Shown piece by piece: positions 1-6,660 of a stretch of 17,822 nucleotides of DNA. How positions within the stretch are numbered: the first letter of the stretch is position 1; every line of letters starts with the position of its first letter. The notes below the pieces were generated by a model, which saw nothing but the letters and a program-made list of their open reading frames with translations, was not told the origin of the DNA and searched no databases. The stretch comes from Candidatus Peribacteria bacterium. GTDB taxonomy: Bacteria; Patescibacteriota; Gracilibacteria; Peribacterales; Peribacteraceae. The stretch covers positions 1-17,822 of the forward strand of contig CAINWJ010000134.1 of assembly GCA_903854455.1 (NCBI GenBank). Reading direction: 5' to 3'. The position numbers and the translations under genes are program-made.

Positions 1-21
1 GGCGTTTTGCCTGCCGGCCGT

Positions 22-69
22 AGCCTTGGCGAAGGCTGGGCTCCACCTTTTTCGCCGGGAAAAGGTGGA
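22..69. repeat. Two adjacent hairpins in intergenic DNA
   Basis: AGCCTT (22-27) pairs with AAGGCT (32-37) across a 4-nt loop. A perfect 10-bp inverted repeat, TCCACCTTTT (42-51) and AAAAGGTGGA (60-69), follows with an 8-nt loop. No convincing gene lies in 1-193, so this is spacer between an unseen gene on the left and the lipoprotein gene. The CCTTGGCGAAGGC core resembles dispersed REP-like hairpins; that resemblance is from memory and unchecked. Confidence 0.45.
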
Positions 70-144
70 ATACCTTCCGTTCCCGCATCTTCAAACATTA
101 GAGCAATCGACTTTATTCGAACCTTTTGGCTTTGATCCACTAAA

Positions 145-174
145 AAGAGCGGAAGACCCCCATCCTCCGCTCTT
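145..174 (-). terminator. Intrinsic terminator of the lipoprotein gene
   Basis: On the minus strand a perfect 9-bp stem (AAGAGCGGA and TCCGCTCTT, plus-strand arms 145-153 and 166-174) encloses a 12-nt loop. A run of five T then follows, TTTTTAG. It starts 20 nt beyond the stop codon of the lipoprotein gene that ends at 194, the expected place and orientation for a Rho-independent terminator. Confidence 0.8.
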
Positions 175-193
175 ATCTGGTGCAAAATTGAAG

Positions 194-1612
194 CTATTTC
201 GTCGTAACAGCTTTCACAATGGCGTCTGCCGTCATCCCACCGACAACGGTGATGGAAGGCAGGCGCAGGAACTGATTCCTGGAGAACTGGAGATCGGGGC
301 TCTCGGTAATACCGAAGAGATAGCCGAGTGACTGCGCTGCTTTCATGATGCGGTCATTGGCACCATTCTTGGGATACACGACCGCATACACTTCTTTGTG
401 CGTCAGTTCTTCCAGCATTTTCTTGCTCTGTCCCAGCTCCAGCATCACCTGAGAATCCGTGAGCCCCCTCAGATCGTCACCGGTATGCCCCGAAGACTGG
501 AGATCGTAACCGTTGGCAAGCAGCGTGAGTACCGTCTTCTCCGTGATTCCCGCAAGCCCGATGTCTTTGGTCTGGATGAAGAGAGTCGCAGGAACGGAAG
601 CAGTCTGTAGCGCATCGGCAACCTGCCGGAGATTCTTGGCATTGACGCGGGAAACGAGAAGAACGATCGTATCCGGACTGACACGGACATCACGTGACTC
701 CTGACCCAGAACAATATCGTAGAAAGACTGCAACGTGATGATCTTCTTGCCTGCAGCTTTCAGGGAAGCGATGTGCTTCGGCAAAGCCGTCATGGCAGAG
801 GTGTCATCGGCGATGTAGTGCAGGATGGGAAGGTGGTACTGCTCCTCACGAACCAGGAAGACAGGCTGGAACTGCTTTAGGTACTGAGTGGAAACGTAGC
901 CTTCCTTACCGTTGAATGTCACGCGTGCCCATTCTCCGTTCATGGAAACCGGCTTGATGATGGCCTGCCCCGGGAGCTCACCAATCTTTTCTGATTGCGT
1001 CGACGGATCTTTGCGGATGTTCAGGAATGCGTAATCGACGAAGTACTTGCCCTCGAACTGCTTCTTCTCCTCCGGCAGCTTCTGTTCGGTGGTGAGCTTG
1101 GCAAGGTAACGGAAAGCAACGAAGCCCTCGCCCCCCTTCGCAAGCTGGATCTTCGCCCACTGCGCACTGGGAATATCCAGAACCGTTACGACATCACCCT
1201 GGTTGAGCTTGGCAACCTGCGCGGAATTTACATCCATCCCCTGACGGACGTTGAGGAACGGGTTATTGACGCGGTAGATGTTGCCACCCTGATCCAGAAC
1301 CGCCATCCGGATGTTGTCGTACAGTCTCTGCTTCTCCAGATCCGGCTGCACGGCCGTCCCCTCGGAGAGGACCGTGACATCCGACCCTGATCCTCCCGTC
1401 ACGCTGAACTCGGGAGTAGTTGTGGTCTCACCTGTTCCAGTCAACGCCGAGCCCGATCCTGCCTGCTCCGCAAGTGTATGCACCTTGGAGAGATCGGTAT
1501 CGCTGAACGTGTAGTCATCGAACCCTGGCTCAGGAACCGGTTGCCCGCATCCTGCGAAGAGAATGCCGAAGGAGAGGATGAGGAGGAAGAACGTGAGAGT
1601 GGTGCGGGACAT
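194..1612 (-). CDS. Lipoprotein with two SH3 domains and a degenerate polysaccharide-deacetylase-like domain
   Basis: 472 aa. A signal peptide ends in the lipobox LFAGC, with the lipidated Cys at residue 22, so the protein is probably anchored to the outer face of the membrane. A low-complexity Ser/Thr/Gly linker (about 50-90) leads to two bacterial SH3 domains at about 112-172 and 189-247, each with the FLN(V/I)R signature; such domains usually bind cell-wall material. Residues about 259-472 follow the NodB polysaccharide-deacetylase plan: LPILHYI, a VPATLFI strand, SSGHTGDDL, and VVYPKNG before a GYLFGIT segment. The metal-binding Asp-Asp motif (normally TFDDG) is replaced by LLVSR (318-322), and the second histidine of the HxxxH motif is not seen. 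Hydrolase activity is therefore doubtful and a wall-binding or scaffold role is plausible. The start was chosen because it gives an intact signal peptide; no Shine-Dalgarno is visible. Fold assignment is fairly confident, function is not. Confidence 0.8.
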   Translation of the reverse strand: MSRTTLTFFLLILSFGILFAGCGQPVPEPGFDDYTFSDTDLSKVHTLAEQAGSGSALTGTGETTTTPEFSVTGGSGSDVTVLSEGTAVQPDLEKQRLYDNIRMAVLDQGGNIYRVNNPFLNVRQGMDVNSAQVAKLNQGDVVTVLDIPSAQWAKIQLAKGGEGFVAFRYLAKLTTEQKLPEEKKQFEGKYFVDYAFLNIRKDPSTQSEKIGELPGQAIIKPVSMNGEWARVTFNGKEGYVSTQYLKQFQPVFLVREEQYHLPILHYIADDTSAMTALPKHIASLKAAGKKIITLQSFYDIVLGQESRDVRVSPDTIVLLVSRVNAKNLRQVADALQTASVPATLFIQTKDIGLAGITEKTVLTLLANGYDLQSSGHTGDDLRGLTDSQVMLELGQSKKMLEELTHKEVYAVVYPKNGANDRIMKAAQSLGYLFGITESPDLQFSRNQFLRLPSITVVGGMTADAIVKAVTTK

Positions 1613-1675
1613 GGGACGGGGAGGAAATAGAGGGGTGGATAAGGGCGGGGCTGCTGCCCTGCAGGTAGATAGAAA

Positions 1676-1693
1676 GCGAGGCTGCTGCCTCGC
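1676..1693 (-). terminator. Intrinsic terminator of argS
   Basis: GCGAGGC (1676-1682) pairs perfectly with GCCTCGC (1687-1693) around a 4-nt loop. Read on the minus strand it starts 6 nt after the argS stop and is followed by TTTCTATC, a short T-rich tail. A second, weaker hairpin with the same GCAGCAGC centre (GGGC/GCCC arms) lies just beyond, at about 1648-1659. Confidence 0.65.
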
Positions 1694-1698
1694 AGAAA

Positions 1699-3396
1699 TT
1701 ACATACGATCGGGAACGCGGAGAGTCAGGATCTCGGCACCGGTTTTGAGGATGCGTGCGGTGAGCGATGTCATGCCCAATCTGAAGGCGCGACTCTTCGT
1801 CGGTGCGGTCAAAATCTCATCCGAGTTATAGAACGTGTTGAATGCCTGACAGACCTCGTAGAGGTAATTGGTGAGCTTGTGCGGCAGATGATCCTTTCTC
1901 GCCTCTTCCAGTGTCTGACCGAAGAGCAGTAACAGTTTCGTCAACCGTCGTTCGGCCGTGGAAAGTGATGTGACGGTCGTAAGCTTGGGATCCTTCGCCT
2001 CTCCCTTGCGCAGCACCGACTGTGCCCGCGCATGCGTGTACTGCAAATAGGGAGCGCTATTCCCCTCGAACGACAGCATCTTCTTCCAGTCGAACACCAT
2101 GTCCATCTTCCTGTTCTGGCTCAAGATCCCGTACACCAGCGCACCGACACCCATCATTTCCGCAAGACCCTTCGGGTCATCGGTTTGGATCTTATCACCG
2201 CGTTCCTGAATCAATGACTCGGCACGACTGACGGCTTCATCCAATACCTCATCGAGCTTCAGGATATTTCCTTTCCTGGTACTCATCTTGCGATCCGAAA
2301 AACTCATGCGACCGTAGAGAGTGTGCTCCAAGACCGGAAGATCCCACTTGAGCTGAGCAAGAATGCCGAAGAGCTGTTTGAAATACATCTGCTGTGCCAC
2401 ATCGACAACATAGAGAATGGCTCCGGGATGCCATGTATCGATACGGTACCGCGCAGTCGCCAAATCTCTGGTCATATAAATCGTCGAGCCATCTCCCTTC
2501 AGAACAATCGCCGGAGGCATCTTGGTCTCCTCAGGAAACTCGACAATCAATGCGCCCTCCTTTCCCTCTTTAAATACTCCCTTCCTCTTCCCTTCCTCAA
2601 TGATGGGAGCCATCTTGTCCTCATAGAAACTCTCTCCCTGCGTGTAATCAAACGACACATGGAGCCGGGCATACAGACCATCCATGGATTGCATAGTGAT
2701 GCGGACGACCTCTGACCAAAACTTCCTGAGTTTCTTATCCCCTTTCTCCAGTTGCTGGAATGATTTTCGTCCCTCGTCCTCCAGTGATGCATCCTTCTCA
2801 GCTTCATCATGGAAGCGAACGTAGAGCGTAAGGAGTTCATCGAGGGAATACTTCTCAATAGGCTTCGTACCCCACCGGTCAAAGGCTACTGCCAGTTTTC
2901 CAAACTGCGTTCCCCAGTCTCCGATGTGGTTGATCGACACGGTGGAGTAACCAAGGTGCTTGTAAATATTGTTGATCGATTGACCGAGAATAGTCGAAAG
3001 TACATGGTGAACACCAAGCGGCTTGGCAATGTTCGGATGTGAATAATCCAAAATGACTGGAGGATCCTTTCGTTTCGTAGCTGGGACGCAGAACGATTCA
3101 GCAATCTGCAATGCTTCACTCAGGGAAGCGGAAGCCAACATCACATTCACAAACCCAGGACCTGCGATAGACGCCTCTTCTACTCCTTCCACCGACTGGA
3201 CGGCATCAGCAATAACCTTCGCAACATCCTGCGGAGGCTGCTTCACTTGCTTTGCCAGCGAAAGTGCTGCAGAAGTTGTTAAATCTCCTCGACCTTCTTC
3301 TAGCGAGAAACCGAAGTGGATAGTTGTCGATATGCCAAATTTCTTTGCAATTGCTGCCTCAGCGGAACCCGATAATTTTTTCTGGAGATCGAACAC
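1699..3396 (-). CDS. argS: Arginyl-tRNA synthetase
   Basis: 565 aa, normal for class I ArgRS, which charges tRNA-Arg in the cytoplasm. An N-terminal additional domain (about 1-105) precedes the catalytic core. The core opens with DYSHPNIAKP (117-126), the usual ArgRS lead-in to the HIGH motif. It also carries SINHIGDWGTQFGKL (154-168) and a KMSKS loop in the form KMSTRKGN (370-377). The C-terminal helical anticodon-binding (DALR) domain spans about 445-565 and ends in the typical LRVPDRM. The HIGH signature itself is unusual: where HVGH is expected, residues 128-131 read GVHH. The start is GTG; no ATG or Shine-Dalgarno fits better, although the frame stays open some codons upstream. It diverges from the lipoprotein/VirB4 pair across the candidate origin, and a tRNA-Arg gene lies 12 kb away. 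Confidence 0.95.
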   Translation of the reverse strand: MFDLQKKLSGSAEAAIAKKFGISTTIHFGFSLEEGRGDLTTSAALSLAKQVKQPPQDVAKVIADAVQSVEGVEEASIAGPGFVNVMLASASLSEALQIAESFCVPATKRKDPPVILDYSHPNIAKPLGVHHVLSTILGQSINNIYKHLGYSTVSINHIGDWGTQFGKLAVAFDRWGTKPIEKYSLDELLTLYVRFHDEAEKDASLEDEGRKSFQQLEKGDKKLRKFWSEVVRITMQSMDGLYARLHVSFDYTQGESFYEDKMAPIIEEGKRKGVFKEGKEGALIVEFPEETKMPPAIVLKGDGSTIYMTRDLATARYRIDTWHPGAILYVVDVAQQMYFKQLFGILAQLKWDLPVLEHTLYGRMSFSDRKMSTRKGNILKLDEVLDEAVSRAESLIQERGDKIQTDDPKGLAEMMGVGALVYGILSQNRKMDMVFDWKKMLSFEGNSAPYLQYTHARAQSVLRKGEAKDPKLTTVTSLSTAERRLTKLLLLFGQTLEEARKDHLPHKLTNYLYEVCQAFNTFYNSDEILTAPTKSRAFRLGMTSLTARILKTGAEILTLRVPDRM

Positions 3397-3516
3397 AGGA
3401 GATGAACAAGAAACGCCGCTAATGTATACCGTGTATTTGGAATGTATAGCCGAAACAATAATTTGATCTTGATCACTCTTTTTCTTCGTGTTCTTCCATG
3501 CTTTTGAACAAATAAT

Positions 3517-3668
3517 TTATGCACGATCGTACACCCATTCTTGATCACATAATCTACCCATGATGTGGATAACTCTGTGGATAATTTGTGAACAATCAGA
3601 TGAACCGCTTCTCTATGCTAAGAAGAAGGTATTTCCTAAATATTATAAATAATGGTATAATATATAAC
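3517..3668. other. Candidate replication origin: DnaA-box cluster plus AT-rich element
   Basis: Two perfect DnaA boxes, TGTGGATAA (the complement of TTATCCACA), lie at 3564-3572 and 3576-3584. A third related site, TGTGAACAA, is at 3587-3595. All three share one orientation and are spaced 12 and 11 bp, about one helical turn. A weaker site in the opposite orientation, TTATGCACG, is at 3517-3525. Downstream come AAGAAGAAG (3620-3628), which could be read as DnaA-trio-like, and a strongly AT-rich stretch at 3631-3668 that could unwind. The site sits between divergent genes, with argS leftward and the lipoprotein gene rightward. No dnaA or dnaN is in the window. It could instead be a DnaA-responsive promoter region. 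Confidence 0.55.
3653..3661 (+). promoter_or_regulatory. Extended -10 promoter of the lipoprotein gene at 3669
   Basis: TGGTATAAT is a perfect extended -10 element (TGnTATAAT). No -35 hexamer is evident at the right spacing. A transcript would begin about 7 nt downstream, at the GTG codon at 3669, implying a leaderless mRNA. The element lies in the AT-rich stretch next to the DnaA boxes. Confidence 0.6.
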
Positions 3669-4556
3669 GTGATCAGGAGAGTAACTCCACTCAAGGCTTG
3701 GCACCAAAGCAGAATCACTCTGTCTGTTCTTTGTTTGGCGCTATTCATCAGTGGCTGTTCCTTCAGTAAAAGCAATGATCCAATCAGCGTCAGTGGTGGC
3801 CGCAGTGCTCTGCAGACGATTGATGTCATTATCAAACATGCTCCCCCGCCTGCACTGGCAAGAAGTGCTGCCATGCTCGGTGTATTCATTTCGGAGTACA
3901 TCGCCACCTCAGCCGCTGCGCAAGGAGTAGAAGGTGCACTGCTGGGTGTCGGAGTGCAGTCACATATCATGGAAACACAGGGCAATGTCTCGGATCCGGA
4001 TTTTGATCTGCTGCAAGCCTTTGCTGACGCATTGCAGGTGGATGTTGCAGATCTCTTAAACCGGAGCCCCGACCGTCAGCAGGCGCTCGATACATATTCG
4101 ACGGCACTCACGAACGTCGCAACGAAAGCGAATGACCGCTACAAGCAAGTTGTTTCGGCGACTGATGAAGTGAAAACATTGAACCGGGAACAGCAGAGTG
4201 CGAAGAGTGCTGCCGATCGTGAACTGACGAAAGCGCTCAATGACAAAGATTTCAGCAGTGCGAGCGTGAAGCAGAAGAAGCTCCTGGAAGCGCAGCAAGC
4301 ACTAGCGGAAACCGATCTGAAGCTGCGGGAACTGACAGAATTATCAAAAACATTGGATAAACTCCTGACACTCTACGGTCAGAAGATTCTGGCGATCCAG
4401 CAGAACAGGGAAATCCTGATCTCCGGGCTGAAGGTCGTGGATGTACCGGGAATCGAAGATCTGAAGATCATCCAGCGAACAAGTGGCAACGGCCTCGGGA
4501 CGTCGAGAACCAATCCGAATGCGTTTGATTCGCTGTTTCAGGGAACGGGAAATTAG
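3669..4556 (+). CDS. Coiled-coil lipoprotein of unknown function, upstream of the VirB4-like gene
   Basis: 295 aa from the GTG at 3669. The frame is open to 3588, but the earlier codons overlap the DnaA-box and promoter region and would put about 27 residues before the signal peptide. The GTG start gives a short basic N-terminus, a hydrophobic segment (about 16-28) and the lipobox FISGC with Cys at residue 30. After a Ser/Gly-rich stretch come an Ala-rich region (about 60-100) with possible membrane-associating character and an Asp-rich segment (about 107-130). A long charged helical region at about 140-250 is rich in Lys, Glu, Gln and Ala and probably forms a coiled coil. The tail (about 270-295) is Asn/Gly/Thr-rich. 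I do not recognise the family. Because the next gene on the same strand encodes a VirB4/TraC-like ATPase 132 bp downstream, a role as an envelope component of the same pilus or secretion machine is possible, though that gene also has its own promoter. Confidence 0.75.
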   Translation: MIRRVTPLKAWHQSRITLSVLCLALFISGCSFSKSNDPISVSGGRSALQTIDVIIKHAPPPALARSAAMLGVFISEYIATSAAAQGVEGALLGVGVQSHIMETQGNVSDPDFDLLQAFADALQVDVADLLNRSPDRQQALDTYSTALTNVATKANDRYKQVVSATDEVKTLNREQQSAKSAADRELTKALNDKDFSSASVKQKKLLEAQQALAETDLKLRELTELSKTLDKLLTLYGQKILAIQQNREILISGLKVVDVPGIEDLKIIQRTSGNGLGTSRTNPNAFDSLFQGTGN

Positions 4557-4648
4557 AGAAGGTAAAGAAGGTAAGGTAGGTAAAGTAAGTAAGGTAAGTA
4601 TTTGATCACGTACCTTACCTACAATACTTACGATACCTACCTTATTTT
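4557..4648 (+). repeat. GGTAAG-type degenerate array and its inverted copy, with terminator features
   Basis: Directly after the lipoprotein stop, GGTAA/AGTAA units run from about 4561 to 4600. After a 10-nt loop containing TTTGATCAC the complementary array, TACCTTACCTAC-like, follows at 4611-4644. The outer stem is perfect for 11 bp (TAAGGTAGGTA 4572-4582 with TACCTACCTTA 4634-4644) and is followed by TTTTC. The whole can fold into an imperfect hairpin of about 30 bp and probably terminates the upstream transcript. Confidence 0.75.
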
Positions 4649-4653
4649 CATGG

Positions 4654-4682
4654 TTGGAATCTCACGCTTTTTCTGCTATACT
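4654..4682 (+). promoter_or_regulatory. Promoter of the VirB4-like gene, apparently leaderless
   Basis: A -35-like TTGGAA (4654-4659) and an extended -10 TGCTATACT (hexamer 4677-4682) are separated by exactly 17 bp. The ATG at 4689 begins 6 nt after the -10 hexamer, so transcription would start at or within a base of the start codon. This is the best-formed promoter in the window. Confidence 0.7.
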
Positions 4683-4688
4683 ATCCTG

Positions 4689-6638
4689 ATGTCTTCTTCC
4701 GCACCAATCAAACCAAAACCCGTCTCCCCCGTGGCCGGAAAACTCCTCGGAGTCCTGGATGAACTCCTGGGGCTGCACCGAAACGTGGAAACAATCATCA
4801 AAAAGAAGGAGGACGATGACAAGGCGGGGTTCTCAAACGAAGAGAAGGAAATCGTGCAACGGTACGAGGAAGGGCTGCAGAAACTGCTGGATGTCATCGC
4901 ACCAGCCGGACTGCGCTTTGATCGAAGCCTGATCCAGATCAACGAGCAACTGGTGGCCCGTAGCTTCTACGCTTACAACTGGCCGTCGCAGATCTATCCG
5001 AACTGGCTGAGTCAGCTCATCAACTTCGACATTCAGGCGGATATTTCCATGTTCATCTACCCGGCATCCAACAAGGTCATTCTGAAGATGCTCCGGAAGA
5101 AAGTCGCGGAAATGCGCAGCTCCATCCGCATGCTGCAGCAGCGCGGCATCGTGCGTGACCCGGCACTGGAAGCTGCACTCCAGGACGCGGAGGAACTGCG
5201 GGATCTGCTGGCACGGGGATCGGAGAAGTTATTCCAACTCGGATTCTACTTCACGCTCTATGCCGAGAATGAAGCGAAACTCAAGAAAGTGCAGACCGAC
5301 GTGGAAGCCATCCTCGGCGGCAAGCTGATCCTCACGAAGCCGGCTGCCTTCCAGATGGAGCACGGCTGGACCAGCTGCCTCCCCTACTGCCTGGATGAAC
5401 TCGACTTCAACCGGAACATGAACACGCAGGCGATCGCGACGAGCTTCCCGTTCAGTTCGTCCGACTTAACCGATGATCACGGCATCCTGTACGGCATCAA
5501 CCGGCACAACGACTCACTCATCATCTTCGACCGGTTCGATCTGCCGAATGCGAACTCCAACGTCTTCGCCACCTCCGGTGCGGGTAAATCCTACGTCGTG
5601 AAGCTGGAAATCCTTAGGTCGCTGATACAAGGCGTACAAGCCTACGTCATCGATCCTGAAAACGAGTATGTCGATCTGTGCTCCACCGTCGGAGGATCGA
5701 TGATCCCGATCTCGCTGCAGAGCTCCCACCGGATCAATCCGTTCGACCTGCCACTGGCGGTCCGCGGCGATGATGCGGAAACCGGAGAAATCCTCCGCAG
5801 CGCGGTCATCAACCTGCACGGGCTCTTCAAGCTGATGCTCGGAAACATCACGCCATCCGAGGAAGGAGTCTTGGATAAAGCGATCCTGGACACCTACGCA
5901 CTCAAGGGAATCACGCTGCAGACCGCTGACCCGACGAAGATGGAGCCACCGGTCATGCAGGATTTGATCGACGTGCTGATGACGACGGACGGCGGTGAAT
6001 CCATGGCGCAGACATTGCAGAAGTACACGAAGGGAAGCTTCTCCGGCCTCTTCGACAAGCCGACAAACATCGAGCTCGATAAGGAAATGGTCGTGTTCCA
6101 GATCCGCGATCTGGAAGATGTCCTCCGGCCGATCGCCATCTACGTCGTTTTGAATTTCCTCTGGAACCGCATTAGAGCCGAAATGCGAAAGCGTCTGCTG
6201 GTCATCGACGAAGCGTGGAACCTGATGCAGTACGAGGATTCCGCACAGTTCCTCTACGGACTCATCAAGCGCGCACGCAAGTACTACCTCGGCGTCACGA
6301 CCATCACGCAGGACGTCGATGACTTCATCAACTCACCGTACGGCAGACCGATCATCTCCAATACATCACTGCAGATGCTCCTCAAGCAATCGGCGGCGAG
6401 TGTGGATAACCTGGCTAAGCTCTTCTACCTGACCGAAGGCGAGAAATACCTGCTCCTCAATTCCGGCGTGGGCCAGGGTCTCCTCTTCGCCGGCAACACG
6501 CACGTAGCGATTCAAATCGTCAGCAGCCCGAACGAGCACAAGATCATCACGACCAAGCCGGAGGAAGTGATGAAAAAGCGGAAGGATGAGAAGGACAGGG
6601 CGGCGGAGAAGAAAGAGGAAAAAACAGTTAACAGTTAA
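4689..6638 (+). CDS. VirB4/TraC-family type IV secretion-like ATPase
   Basis: 649 aa from the ATG at 4689; the frame is open to a TTG at 4602, but that lies in the repeat hairpin and upstream of a good promoter. The N-terminal part (about 1-265) has a charged coiled segment at 35-65 and the mixed alpha/beta region typical of VirB4 proteins. The C-terminal P-loop NTPase domain carries Walker A ATSGAGKS (294-301), the first Gly of the motif being Ala. It continues with IDPENEY (321-327), SHRINPFDLP (346-355), Walker B RLLVIDEAW (502-510) and TTITQDVDDF (537-546). The family forms hexameric cytoplasmic motors that power conjugative or type IV pilus-like machines at the membrane. No other VirB genes, relaxase or pilin are visible here, so the machine is incomplete in this window. 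The last codons, a Lys/Glu-rich tail ending TVNS, run into the repeat shared with the converging nrnA gene. Confidence 0.9.
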   Translation: MSSSAPIKPKPVSPVAGKLLGVLDELLGLHRNVETIIKKKEDDDKAGFSNEEKEIVQRYEEGLQKLLDVIAPAGLRFDRSLIQINEQLVARSFYAYNWPSQIYPNWLSQLINFDIQADISMFIYPASNKVILKMLRKKVAEMRSSIRMLQQRGIVRDPALEAALQDAEELRDLLARGSEKLFQLGFYFTLYAENEAKLKKVQTDVEAILGGKLILTKPAAFQMEHGWTSCLPYCLDELDFNRNMNTQAIATSFPFSSSDLTDDHGILYGINRHNDSLIIFDRFDLPNANSNVFATSGAGKSYVVKLEILRSLIQGVQAYVIDPENEYVDLCSTVGGSMIPISLQSSHRINPFDLPLAVRGDDAETGEILRSAVINLHGLFKLMLGNITPSEEGVLDKAILDTYALKGITLQTADPTKMEPPVMQDLIDVLMTTDGGESMAQTLQKYTKGSFSGLFDKPTNIELDKEMVVFQIRDLEDVLRPIAIYVVLNFLWNRIRAEMRKRLLVIDEAWNLMQYEDSAQFLYGLIKRARKYYLGVTTITQDVDDFINSPYGRPIISNTSLQMLLKQSAASVDNLAKLFYLTEGEKYLLLNSGVGQGLLFAGNTHVAIQIVSSPNEHKIITTKPEEVMKKRKDEKDRAAEKKEEKTVNS

Positions 6639-6660
6639 CAGTTAACCTGTTAATTGTTGC
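6622..6660. repeat. CAGTTAA tandem array with inverted half between convergent genes; bidirectional terminator
   Basis: A seven-base unit, ACAGTTA, is repeated three times (about 6624-6646), followed by the complementary CTGTTAATTGT. The best stem is TTAACAG (6635-6641) with CTGTTAA (6647-6653), extendable with G-U pairs to 6630/6658. The stop codons of the VirB4-like gene (6636-6638) and of nrnA (6650-6652, minus) both lie inside the hairpin. A-rich sequence on the left and TTGTT on the right fit termination in both directions. Confidence 0.65.

Noticed and set aside
3588..3668. Longer lipoprotein start at 3588 or 3600
   Set aside because: It would place the start inside the third DnaA-like box and upstream of the TGGTATAAT promoter, and put about 27 extra residues before the signal peptide.
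4557..4648. CRISPR array
   Set aside because: The short-period arrays here and at the other spacers have no spacer sequences of uniform length between constant repeats, and no cas genes are present.
6401..6409. A further perfect DnaA box, TGTGGATAA
   Set aside because: It is single, inside the VirB4-like coding sequence (SVDN codons), with no partner boxes or AT-rich stretch; one chance copy in such a window is not surprising. The near match at 1634-1642 was dismissed for the same reason.
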